Assembly: GCA_016938515.1 (NCBI GenBank)
Contig: JAFGUM010000008.1
Span: 1 to 11,964, forward strand
Direction: 5' to 3'
DNA length: 11,964 nt
Source of the DNA: Spirochaetales bacterium
Lineage (GTDB): Bacteria > Spirochaetota > Spirochaetia > Treponematales > UBA12059
Shown here: one piece after another, positions 6,542 through 11,964 of the stretch
Layout of the letters: each line of letters opens with the position of its first letter
Position numbering within the stretch: position 1 is the stretch's first letter
Notes under the pieces: generated by a model
What the model saw: the letters and a program-made list of their open reading frames with translations, nothing else
What the model was told of the DNA's origin: nothing
Database searches by the model: none
Position numbers and translations under genes: made by a program

Positions 6542-7654
6542 TCAATCTATTCCCAATCCTTTTAGCTGCGCTATGGCTATTTCATCCCCCGGGCTGATTT
6601 CAAGTACTGTGCGCCAGAAACCGGTAGCCTCATCATGCTTCCCCTGTCGCCCGGAAACAACGGCAAGATTGGATATAATCTTTACGTTTTCAGGTTCCTT
6701 TCGCAACGCTTGCTCAAGGTGCTTCCGCGAGTCAGGTAGCATATCGAGTTCCATTTCACAGATTGCCAGTTCGTTGAGCACGTCTACTTCGTCAGCTCCC
6801 AATTCGAGCGCCTTGAGAAACGCTTCGCGCCCCTCGTTCCAGCGCCCCAGCCTGCGCTGCCCCCAGCCTACAAGAAACCATCCATTCCATATCGATGGAT
6901 CTGATTGCACAAACTCCAGCGCTTTGGTCACGCCCTGCTCTTCCTTGCCCATGCGGATGAAATCGAAAGCTTCCTTGAACAGCGCATCGGTATCGGTTCG
7001 AACGCGAAGCTTCTCGAATATTTCACTGGCTTTGGCGAGCTTGGCTTCGTCAGCTCCCACCGAAAGGTACGACTCGAACATCCGAAGGGCTTGATCGTAC
7101 GAATGACTCTTCATATAGAAGAAACCAGCGTTAAAATACGCATCCGGATACGGAGGATCCATGGCCAGCAAACGCTTATAGGCTTCAAAGGCCTTGCCCC
7201 GGACTGCTTCTGCGAGCTCTTCCTTTCCAGATCGATCCAGAGCATCAGCCTTATCCTCGTAGAGGATGGCAAGGTTCAGCGTCGGCTCGGGCGCAACAGG
7301 TGCCAGCCCTCCCAATGCCTTGAATATTTCTTCGGCAATGTCCAGCTCTCCGTTGCGCGCTTTGAGTATACCCGTTTCCGATAGCTCGGTAAAAATTTCC
7401 GGCTTAACCGCGAGGACAAATTCGCGATAGTAGCTGGCGTTAAGATTGTCAGGATCGTACGCCAACAGGCGCAACATCCCCGCTACGAGCATTTCCCAGG
7501 AGAGATCCGATAGATCAGGTCCATCCTGCCCGAGCTCCACCGGCAATGGTATGGTCGGATCAACGGTAAAGCCGCCAATAGAACGAGCCATATCCTCTGG
7601 TATCTCTATGAATACGATGTTTCCCGGTATACGCGGGTTCAGGTCTTCGTCCAT
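6542..7654 (-). CDS. Tetratricopeptide (TPR) repeat protein
   Basis: The protein has 370 residues, no signal peptide and no membrane segment, so it is probably cytoplasmic. It begins with a 70-residue region of unknown type. Helical repeats with TPR spacing then follow: about 95-135, 150-200 ('AFEAYKRLLAMDPPYPDAYFNAGFFYMKSHSYDQAL' region) and 255-360 (three repeats, with typical 'A..LEL', 'NELAICEMELDM', 'ALRKEPENVKIISNLA' signatures). TPR arrays hold protein partners; no enzyme domain is seen. ATG at 7654 is chosen because GGAGAG lies 4 nt upstream. An in-frame TTG at 7708 would overlap the PilZ gene by 17 nt and has no ribosome site. The gene starts 37 nt after the PilZ stop, so both are probably on one mRNA and may act together. 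Confidence 0.85.
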   Translation of the reverse strand: MDEDLNPRIPGNIVFIEIPEDMARSIGGFTVDPTIPLPVELGQDGPDLSDLSWEMLVAGMLRLLAYDPDNLNASYYREFVLAVKPEIFTELSETGILKARNGELDIAEEIFKALGGLAPVAPEPTLNLAILYEDKADALDRSGKEELAEAVRGKAFEAYKRLLAMDPPYPDAYFNAGFFYMKSHSYDQALRMFESYLSVGADEAKLAKASEIFEKLRVRTDTDALFKEAFDFIRMGKEEQGVTKALEFVQSDPSIWNGWFLVGWGQRRLGRWNEGREAFLKALELGADEVDVLNELAICEMELDMLPDSRKHLEQALRKEPENVKIISNLAVVSGRQGKHDEATGFWRTVLEISPGDEIAIAQLKGLGID

Positions 7655-7691
7655 ACGCTCTCCGTAGTCAGGGGGTGTGTAGTAGCCGAGA

Positions 7692-8585
7692 TCACGACGC
7701 GCCAGCAACAGCGTTATCAGCTGGACGCTCGTCGGGCTTCGGCTCGGCTACGGTTTCAGCATCGGGCGCCGCGTCGTCAGACTGGTTTTTCCGCTGGCCC
7801 AAGTAGTCATTTATATGCATCTTGTATGAAATTGGCACCGTGGCTTCATCAAACTGAATAGCTATAGCGGTGAGGTCTTTTCGTCCCTCGACATCCTCAT
7901 AACGTACGACCTTGCCATTTATGGCCACGGTCTCCGTCGGCTCTTCAAGATCAATGCGCAACTGGCATGGCTTTGCGACGAGGAACTTGGCCAGACCCAT
8001 TATTATAACCTTTGAGCCCGAGAAGGACAGGTCGCGAAGAATACACTTTCTGGGAACGCCGTCTATAAGGACGGTTGTCTCCTTGCGAGCCAAGCCAATT
8101 TTGCGCATTGAGTCGGGCGTCAGGAGGATTCGATCCGCACGACGCCTCGTAGAGTTGACGTTGGCCTCAAGCATCCTGCCGATTATTTCTATAAAATCCT
8201 CTGGAGGGCGCTGTGTAAACTGTATGGCGATGAACTGTAGCGTACCATTGGATTGAGCGTACGGCGAAAAGCCAGTTGCCCTGCCAGAAATGAAGAAAAG
8301 AACCGGATCGGCCTTGTCGGATACCTTGAAGGACAAGCGAATACTCACCAGATTGTTGGCTTTGGCGATGCGCTCCATGAGGCCTGGCCTGTTGGGGGCT
8401 AGTACCTTGGCTTCGTCGAATGAGCTGGAATACAAAACGCATGGCCATTGTTCACCCAGACACTTGATAAAGACGTTTTGAGGTAGTAAGCCCGTCGATT
8501 TTACTATCTCTTTGGTAAACGTCACTGATATGGCTCTGAACGTGTCGTAGTATTTATTTATCTGCTGACTGGTTGCTATGCCCAT
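7692..8585 (-). CDS. PilZ-domain c-di-GMP receptor with an N-terminal PilZN-like domain
   Basis: The protein has 297 residues from the ATG at 8585. The C-terminal PilZ domain (about 147-262) has both c-di-GMP-binding motifs intact: RRADR (148-152, RxxxR) and DLSFSG (185-190, DxSxxG). The N-terminal half (about 1-135) is an alpha/beta domain without recognisable catalytic residues. Its arrangement resembles the dual-domain spirochaete protein PlzA, where an altered PilZ domain precedes the true one; this comparison is from memory. The last 30 residues are acidic, Pro/Ala-rich and probably disordered. PilZ proteins change partner binding when c-di-GMP rises, often in motility or envelope control. 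It starts a run with the TPR and GerMN genes. No ribosome site is present; a strong promoter places the transcript start about 5 nt before the ATG. A TTG 12 nt further upstream lies at the -10 box and is unlikely to be the start. Confidence 0.88.
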   Translation of the reverse strand: MGIATSQQINKYYDTFRAISVTFTKEIVKSTGLLPQNVFIKCLGEQWPCVLYSSSFDEAKVLAPNRPGLMERIAKANNLVSIRLSFKVSDKADPVLFFISGRATGFSPYAQSNGTLQFIAIQFTQRPPEDFIEIIGRMLEANVNSTRRRADRILLTPDSMRKIGLARKETTVLIDGVPRKCILRDLSFSGSKVIIMGLAKFLVAKPCQLRIDLEEPTETVAINGKVVRYEDVEGRKDLTAIAIQFDEATVPISYKMHINDYLGQRKNQSDDAAPDAETVAEPKPDERPADNAVAGAS

Positions 8586-8596
8586 GGTATGAGGCA

Positions 8597-8625
8597 ATAA
8601 TACGGTATGCCGATTCTTTGGTCAA
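8597..8625 (-). promoter_or_regulatory. Promoter of the PilZ gene, nearly leaderless
   Basis: On the minus strand, TTGACC (8625-8620), 17 nt, then TATTAT (8602-8597): 5 of 6 matches in each box and ideal spacing. The expected start is the A at 8590, 5 nt before the ATG at 8585. This decides the start codon and explains the lack of a ribosome site. Confidence 0.65.
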
Positions 8626-8630
8626 TCGAG

Positions 8631-8662
8631 ACACTATCAAGAGCTGGCTATAGTGTGTTTTT
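8631..8662. promoter_or_regulatory. Inverted repeat just upstream of the PilZ promoter
   Basis: ACACTAT (8631-8637) and ATAGTGT (8650-8656) form a perfect 7-bp repeat with a 12-nt loop, ending 5 nt before the PilZ -35 box. On the plus strand it is followed by five T (8658-8662). It could be an operator for the PilZ promoter or a plus-strand terminator. The remaining bases up to the decarboxylase promoter show no gene. Confidence 0.35.
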
Positions 8663-8745
8663 CGTGCTTGACCCAAAATAACCGAATAGCTCTGTCTTGC
8701 CGCGCGTAGCCCCCGGCACATTCCCCCTGAACATGTATTCCGTTA

Positions 8746-8774
8746 TTGACAAAGGGGGGTACTGCCCCTATCTT
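8746..8774 (+). promoter_or_regulatory. Promoter of the decarboxylase gene
   Basis: TTGACA (8746-8751), a perfect -35 box, is followed after 17 nt by TATCTT (8769-8774, 4 of 6). The expected transcript start is near 8781, giving a leader of about 47 nt before the ATG at 8828. The spacer contains GGGG and CCCC blocks that can pair. Confidence 0.6.
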
Positions 8775-8797
8775 GTGCGCAAGCTGCGCACGTGCGC
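8775..8797 (+). promoter_or_regulatory. Palindromic operator-like repeat at the decarboxylase transcript start
   Basis: GTGCGC (8775-8780), AAGCT, GCGCAC (8786-8791), GTGCGC (8792-8797). The middle unit can pair with either neighbour. The right pair forms a perfect 12-bp palindrome, and the left pair a hairpin with a 5-nt loop. The element covers the expected transcript start, where a repressor would block transcription. Confidence 0.45.
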
Positions 8798-8827
8798 CGC
8801 GATCATGCCCGTATAGAGGTAGGAGCG

Positions 8828-10000
8828 ATGAAAGAAGAGTACGAGTTCCCGCTCGAAGAGTACATGCCACGTGAACGTTTCGAGCGCATGAAGCGGTTCG
8901 CGCAAGACAAGGAAACACCATGCCTGATCCTTGATCTGGACATTGTTCGCTCCAAATACGAAGAACTCCGAAAGAACATTCCGTATGCAAAAATTTTCTA
9001 CGCCGTCAAAGCCAACCCAAATGACGAGATCATCTCCCTGCTTCGAGACCTGGGATCCAGCTTCGACGTCGCCACTAGATACGAGTTTGACCAGCTTCTG
9101 AGACTCGGCGTCTCACCAGACCGGATGAGCTTTGGCAACACCATAAAAAAGGAAAAAGACATAGCCTACTTCTACAACAACGGAGTACGGTTATTCGCGA
9201 CCGACAGTTTCGAAGACGTAGACAAGCTGGCACGGGCTGCCCCAAAATCCCGCGTCTTTTTCAGGATCCTGACTGAGGGTCTGGGGGCTGACTGGCCTTT
9301 GTCCCGCAAATTCGGATCACACCCCGAAATGACGCGTAACCTCATACTCCACGCTCGGGATCTGGGACTTGATCCATACGGCATCTCGTTTCATGTAGGC
9401 AGCCAGCAACGAGACATAGGCCAATGGTCTACCGCGCTCGGCAGCGTTGGCAACATCTTCTCGTGGGCCGAGGATCAGGGCATAAAGCTCTCGATGATAA
9501 ACATGGGAGGCGGCTTCCCGGCTGCGTATACAGACCCGACAAACCCGATAGAACACTACGCAGGTGACATAAAGAGCTTTCTTGACAACAATTTTGGCGA
9601 AGAATTACCTGAAATTATCATAGAACCGGGCCGGTCGATGGCTGGCGATTGCGGCATGATAGTTACCGAGATAGTCAACATAGCCAAGAAAAGCACGCAC
9701 GACCTGTACCATTGGGTGTTTTTTGATATAGGCAAATTCGGCGGGCTCATAGAGACCCTGGATGAAGCCATCAAATACCCGATTTACTTTGAGAAAGAAG
9801 GCCCTACCCTCGACATCATCCTCGCGGGTCCCACGTGTGACAGCATGGACATCATGTACGAGAAAACTCCGTACGAAATGCCCGCCGGAACAAAAATTGG
9901 AGAGCGCGCGTATATTCTTACAACGGGGGCGTATACGCAGAGCTATAGCTCGATATACTTCAACGGTTTTCCGCCACTACAGGCGTATGTAATGAAATAA
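8828..10000 (+). CDS. Ornithine/lysine-type decarboxylase, PLP fold type III
   Basis: This is a member of the eukaryotic-like ornithine decarboxylase and diaminopimelate decarboxylase superfamily (alanine-racemase-like barrel plus beta domain). It would make putrescine (or cadaverine) from the amino acid in the cytoplasm. It has 390 residues. Key residues are the PLP lysine K61 ('FYAVKANPND'), H189 ('FHVGSQ'), the Gly loop GGGF (227-230), EPGRS (266-270), and the catalytic C337-D338 in 'GPTCDSMD'. 'DWPLSRKFG' (155-163) resembles bacterial ODC/LDC enzymes. Substrate choice between ornithine and lysine cannot be settled by eye, so no symbol is given. ATG at 8828 is chosen because GAGGT lies 7 nt upstream (8816-8820). 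A start 36 nt earlier would lack a site and overlap the operator-like palindrome. Isoleucine codons are 15 ATA, 11 ATC and 7 ATT. It has its own promoter and converges on the aminotransferase. Confidence 0.93.
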   Translation: MKEEYEFPLEEYMPRERFERMKRFAQDKETPCLILDLDIVRSKYEELRKNIPYAKIFYAVKANPNDEIISLLRDLGSSFDVATRYEFDQLLRLGVSPDRMSFGNTIKKEKDIAYFYNNGVRLFATDSFEDVDKLARAAPKSRVFFRILTEGLGADWPLSRKFGSHPEMTRNLILHARDLGLDPYGISFHVGSQQRDIGQWSTALGSVGNIFSWAEDQGIKLSMINMGGGFPAAYTDPTNPIEHYAGDIKSFLDNNFGEELPEIIIEPGRSMAGDCGMIVTEIVNIAKKSTHDLYHWVFFDIGKFGGLIETLDEAIKYPIYFEKEGPTLDIILAGPTCDSMDIMYEKTPYEMPAGTKIGERAYILTTGAYTQSYSSIYFNGFPPLQAYVMK

Positions 10001-10004
10001 ACCC

Positions 10005-10052
10005 AATCCCGCTGCCAGACACAGGCGCACGCCTGCACTCGGCAGCGGGATT
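10005..10052. terminator. Long hairpin between convergent genes, probable bidirectional terminator
   Basis: A perfect 12-bp stem (10005-10016 with 10041-10052) encloses a second stem, CAGGC (10022-10026) and GCCTG (10031-10035), with a 4-nt loop. It starts 4 nt after the decarboxylase stop and ends 17 nt before the end of the aminotransferase gene. T-runs are weak on both sides, so strength of termination is uncertain. Confidence 0.65.
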
Positions 10053-10069
10053 GTACCGGCAGCTTGCTT

Positions 10070-11371
10070 CTAGACTGTGCCCATAGATCTAGCAGTCTCG
10101 TAGATCTCGGAATAGAGCTGGTCGAGGTTTTCCTCGTCCACACTGGAGAACGCGACCCGAAGCCACGTATCCTGAATCGCTATAACACCGATACCACGTT
10201 CGTTCAGCAGCTTCAATCGCAACTCTTCCGCAGTATAGCCCGAGCACTCGAAGCACATGAAATATCCAGAATTGAATGGCAGCGCCTTCAGACCGGTGGG
10301 AGCCTCGTGCGTTGCCAGAAATTCCTTGACCTTCCGGTAACGGCGCTCGAGCATGGCGCTATATTCCCGTTTCTGCGGTAGATAGCGAGGGTCTGCCATA
10401 GCCTTTGCCAGGATGTTCTGCGTAGGAGCCGCTGAATTTGACACGCTCGAGCGTATAACCCCGAGCAGCTTTTTTACGAGAGCGTCGTAACCAGCTTCGG
10501 TCATGCCCTGGCTCGCGAAGGTAATGAAGCCACCCCGGAAGCCCCACACGTAGTCTTCCTTGGTTTGCCCGTCTACCTTGGCTGCGAGTATGCGCGGGTG
10601 GGCGCTGGCAAAGCGCGTGAATATGGATTCACGGAGGGTCCCCTCTTCGTACTGGAGGCCAAAATACGCGTCATCCGAAATAACGAGAAGATCTGCTCCC
10701 CCTTCAGCCACGCTGACGAGAGCCTTCTTGATAGCTTCTGCTTCTTCGAGCGTAGGTGTGTATCCGGTTGGGTTGTTTGGGTAGTTGAGGATAACGACAG
10801 CCTTGCCGTTCTGCCTTGCCGCTTCAGCGACAGCCCTGCTGAAATCTGCGATGTTGAATCCCCCCGCTTCCGAAAAGAACGTATACGGGACAAGGCGGGC
10901 AGACTTCCGAACCTCCATGATCAGCTTGTAATTAGGCCAGTACATATCGGCAACTACTATTGGATCACCATCGTTTACGAACATGTCAGCCAGGTACGAT
11001 ATGCCTGCCGTCAGCCCTGGCACGACCACCGGCAAAGAAAAACCAGCACCCGCGAGCGACGGGTTTTTGCGCAGCAGTTCGACGCGCCAGGCCTCCCTCG
11101 TGGCAAGTACGCCAGCGGTGGGAGCATACGCGACAGCCTCCCTGTTCGTCAGGCCAGGCAGGTGGTCTTTTACCGCGTCAAGCGCCATAGGCTGGCCCTT
11201 GGAAAAAGCCATGCCGATGGTAGCGTTAAAACGCTTTGCCCGCTCCCCAGCTTCAGCGCTCTGCGTTAGTATGCCTTTGGGATAGTACATCCTGGTACCC
11301 ACTTCAGAAAGCAGACGACCAGCGCAACTGCCCTCCAGCGTCCGGTTGAGTTCTTCGGCCAATGCGTTCAT
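10070..11371 (-). CDS. Fold-type I PLP-dependent aminotransferase (class I/II), substrate unknown
   Basis: The protein has 433 residues and is cytoplasmic. The aspartate-aminotransferase fold is shown by 'NYPNNPTGY' (196-204, with N200 near PLP), 'SDDAYFGL' (232-239, D233 and Y236 contacting PLP), and the PLP lysine K271 in 'DGQTKEDYVWGFRGGF', with R279 eight residues later as in the family. A glycine-rich PLP phosphate loop is less clear; 'VPGLTAGISYL' (117-127) lies at the expected place. The spacing and the 'KVDGQTKED' form mark a branch away from AspC and HisC, and I cannot name its substrate. ATG at 11371 has GGAGG 6 nt upstream. It stands alone on its strand, facing the decarboxylase; a shared role with that gene is possible but not shown. 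Confidence 0.9.
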   Translation of the reverse strand: MNALAEELNRTLEGSCAGRLLSEVGTRMYYPKGILTQSAEAGERAKRFNATIGMAFSKGQPMALDAVKDHLPGLTNREAVAYAPTAGVLATREAWRVELLRKNPSLAGAGFSLPVVVPGLTAGISYLADMFVNDGDPIVVADMYWPNYKLIMEVRKSARLVPYTFFSEAGGFNIADFSRAVAEAARQNGKAVVILNYPNNPTGYTPTLEEAEAIKKALVSVAEGGADLLVISDDAYFGLQYEEGTLRESIFTRFASAHPRILAAKVDGQTKEDYVWGFRGGFITFASQGMTEAGYDALVKKLLGVIRSSVSNSAAPTQNILAKAMADPRYLPQKREYSAMLERRYRKVKEFLATHEAPTGLKALPFNSGYFMCFECSGYTAEELRLKLLNERGIGVIAIQDTWLRVAFSSVDEENLDQLYSEIYETARSMGTV

Positions 11372-11436
11372 GACAAACCTCCGTAAAAGTACGTCAGGAG
11401 GGTCTGTGGTTCACTGCCAGGAGATACCCCAAACCT

Positions 11437-11449
11437 CTGACAACGTCAG
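11437..11449. promoter_or_regulatory. Short palindrome upstream of the aminotransferase
   Basis: CTGAC, AAC, GTCAG form a perfect 5-bp inverted repeat 66 nt upstream of the aminotransferase ATG, in the divergent gap 11372-11581. It may be an operator half-pair or a leader hairpin. I found no confident minus-strand promoter in this gap. Confidence 0.25.
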
Positions 11450-11517
11450 CCTATCACGACGCGCGAGTAAAGTCAGCATGCACCAGAAAGCCCACGAAGA
11501 CAACAACGAATATGCCA

Positions 11518-11546
11518 TTGCAGATACGGTGCGCTGGTCGTATACT
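11518..11546 (+). promoter_or_regulatory. Candidate promoter of the CBM48 gene
   Basis: TTGCAG (11518-11523), 17 nt, TATACT (11541-11546). The -10 box matches 5 of 6, the -35 box only 3 of 6. The start would be near 11553, giving a leader of about 29 nt with the AAGGAGG ribosome site at 11566-11572. Confidence 0.4.
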
Positions 11547-11581
11547 TGCAAGCTGGAAGCCCGGCAAGGAGGCACGCCACC

Positions 11582-11887
11582 ATGTTAAAGAAACGATACT
11601 CCAGAGATGGGGCTACGTGTACGGTAACGTTCGTAATCCAGCCTGATCAGGCTGAGGGTATACACAGCGCCCATGTTACGGGCGATTTCAACAATTGGAG
11701 CCGCAGTGCCACTCCAATGAAAAAGGCGGCTGACGGTGGATATGAGGTAAGCGTCAAGCTCGACACAGGCCGCGAGTTCCACTTCAGATACCTCATAGAT
11801 GACACGCGTTGGGAAAATGACTGGCACGCTGATAAATACAGCCAGAGCCCGTTCAGGGACGCAGAAAACAGCGTCGTCATCGTCTAG
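11582..11887 (+). CDS. Free-standing CBM48 (isoamylase N-terminal) glycogen-binding domain protein
   Basis: The protein has 101 residues and consists of a single beta-sandwich domain of the CBM48/isoamylase early-set type. Such domains normally sit at the N-terminus of branching and debranching enzymes or in AMPK beta subunits, where they bind glycogen or starch. Diagnostic parts are 'VTGDFNNW' (32-39), 'ATPMKK', 'REFHFRYLIDD' (64-74) and 'WENDW' (77-81); the tryptophans are the expected sugar contacts. There is no catalytic domain, signal peptide or membrane segment. ATG at 11582 is chosen because AAGGAGG lies 9 nt upstream; an earlier in-frame ATG at 11546 lies in the -10 box. The stop and following terminator show that the protein ends here and is not a broken enzyme. 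Its role (glycogen tethering or sensing) is inferred. Confidence 0.85.
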   Translation: MLKKRYSRDGATCTVTFVIQPDQAEGIHSAHVTGDFNNWSRSATPMKKAADGGYEVSVKLDTGREFHFRYLIDDTRWENDWHADKYSQSPFRDAENSVVIV

Positions 11888-11906
11888 CCCGACGCAGGCA
11901 AAAGAA

Positions 11907-11944
11907 AAGAACGGTATGCCTGGACGTCTGCGCATACCGTTCTT
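11907..11944. terminator. Terminator hairpin after the CBM48 gene
   Basis: A perfect 13-bp stem (11907-11919 with 11932-11944) with a 12-nt loop, starting 19 nt after the stop codon. The right arm ends in TTCTT and the left arm is preceded by an A-rich stretch, so it could act in both directions. Confidence 0.75.
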
Positions 11945-11964
11945 GGTTCAGGCTGTGTTGCCTA

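Noticed and set aside
7655..7708. TTG at 7708 as the start of the TPR protein
   Set aside because: It overlaps the PilZ gene and has no ribosome site, whereas ATG at 7654 has GGAGAG just upstream.
8585..8597. TTG at 8597 as the start of the PilZ protein
   Set aside because: It overlaps the -10 box of the best promoter, so it would not be in the mRNA; ATG at 8585 fits better.
8668..8700. TTGACC on the plus strand at 8668-8673 as the decarboxylase promoter
   Set aside because: No -10-like box lies at 16-18 nt, and TTGACA at 8746 with TATCTT is much better.
8637..8990. Minus-strand open frame across the decarboxylase promoter and start
   Set aside because: It overlaps the well-supported decarboxylase start and its regulatory region. 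The product is Cys- and Arg-rich without family features.

Overview
The window reads as ordinary chromosomal DNA from a bacterium of moderate GC content. The likeliest group is Spirochaetota, and this is an inference. It rests on a two-domain PilZ protein resembling the Borrelia PlzA type, a free-standing 101-residue glycogen-binding (CBM48) protein, and a glycine decarboxylase split into PA and PB subunits. None of these is exclusive to spirochaetes. I see no phage, IS element, CRISPR array, tRNA or rRNA.

Layout. Positions 1-547 (minus) hold the start of a multi-spanning membrane protein that runs off the left edge. Positions 688-4999 (minus) are a complete gcvT-gcvH-gcvPA-gcvPB operon. gcvPA and gcvPB are tightly coupled to the gene before each of them, and the operon ends in a strong hairpin with a T-run at 618-670. 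Upstream of gcvT, a leader of about 130 nt holds several inverted-repeat arms, preceded by a very AT-rich block. Positions 5240-8585 (minus) hold four genes: a PilZ (c-di-GMP receptor) protein, a TPR protein, a membrane-anchored GerMN-domain protein, and an ArfB-type ribosome rescue hydrolase. Divergent from these, an ornithine/lysine-type decarboxylase lies at 8828-10000 (plus). It converges on a fold-type I aminotransferase (10070-11371, minus) across a long hairpin. The window closes with the CBM48 protein (11582-11887, plus) and its hairpin terminator.

How the genes work together. The gcv operon supplies the T, H and P proteins for glycine cleavage and one-carbon units; the L protein and lipoate attachment must be encoded elsewhere. 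The decarboxylase makes a polyamine precursor. The aminotransferase next to it belongs to the same PLP-dependent amino-acid chemistry, but its substrate cannot be read from sequence. The PilZ-TPR-GerMN-ArfB block may be a c-di-GMP-linked envelope or motility module; this rests on gene order only.

The most unusual signals are regulatory. Two genes on the minus strand, PilZ and GerMN, lack a Shine-Dalgarno sequence. Each has a good promoter (TTGACC, 17-bp spacer, TATTAT or TAGTAT) placed so that transcription should begin only 3-5 nt before the ATG. The gcvT leader has crossed hairpin arms without a recognisable glycine riboswitch. I found no clear new multi-gene system.
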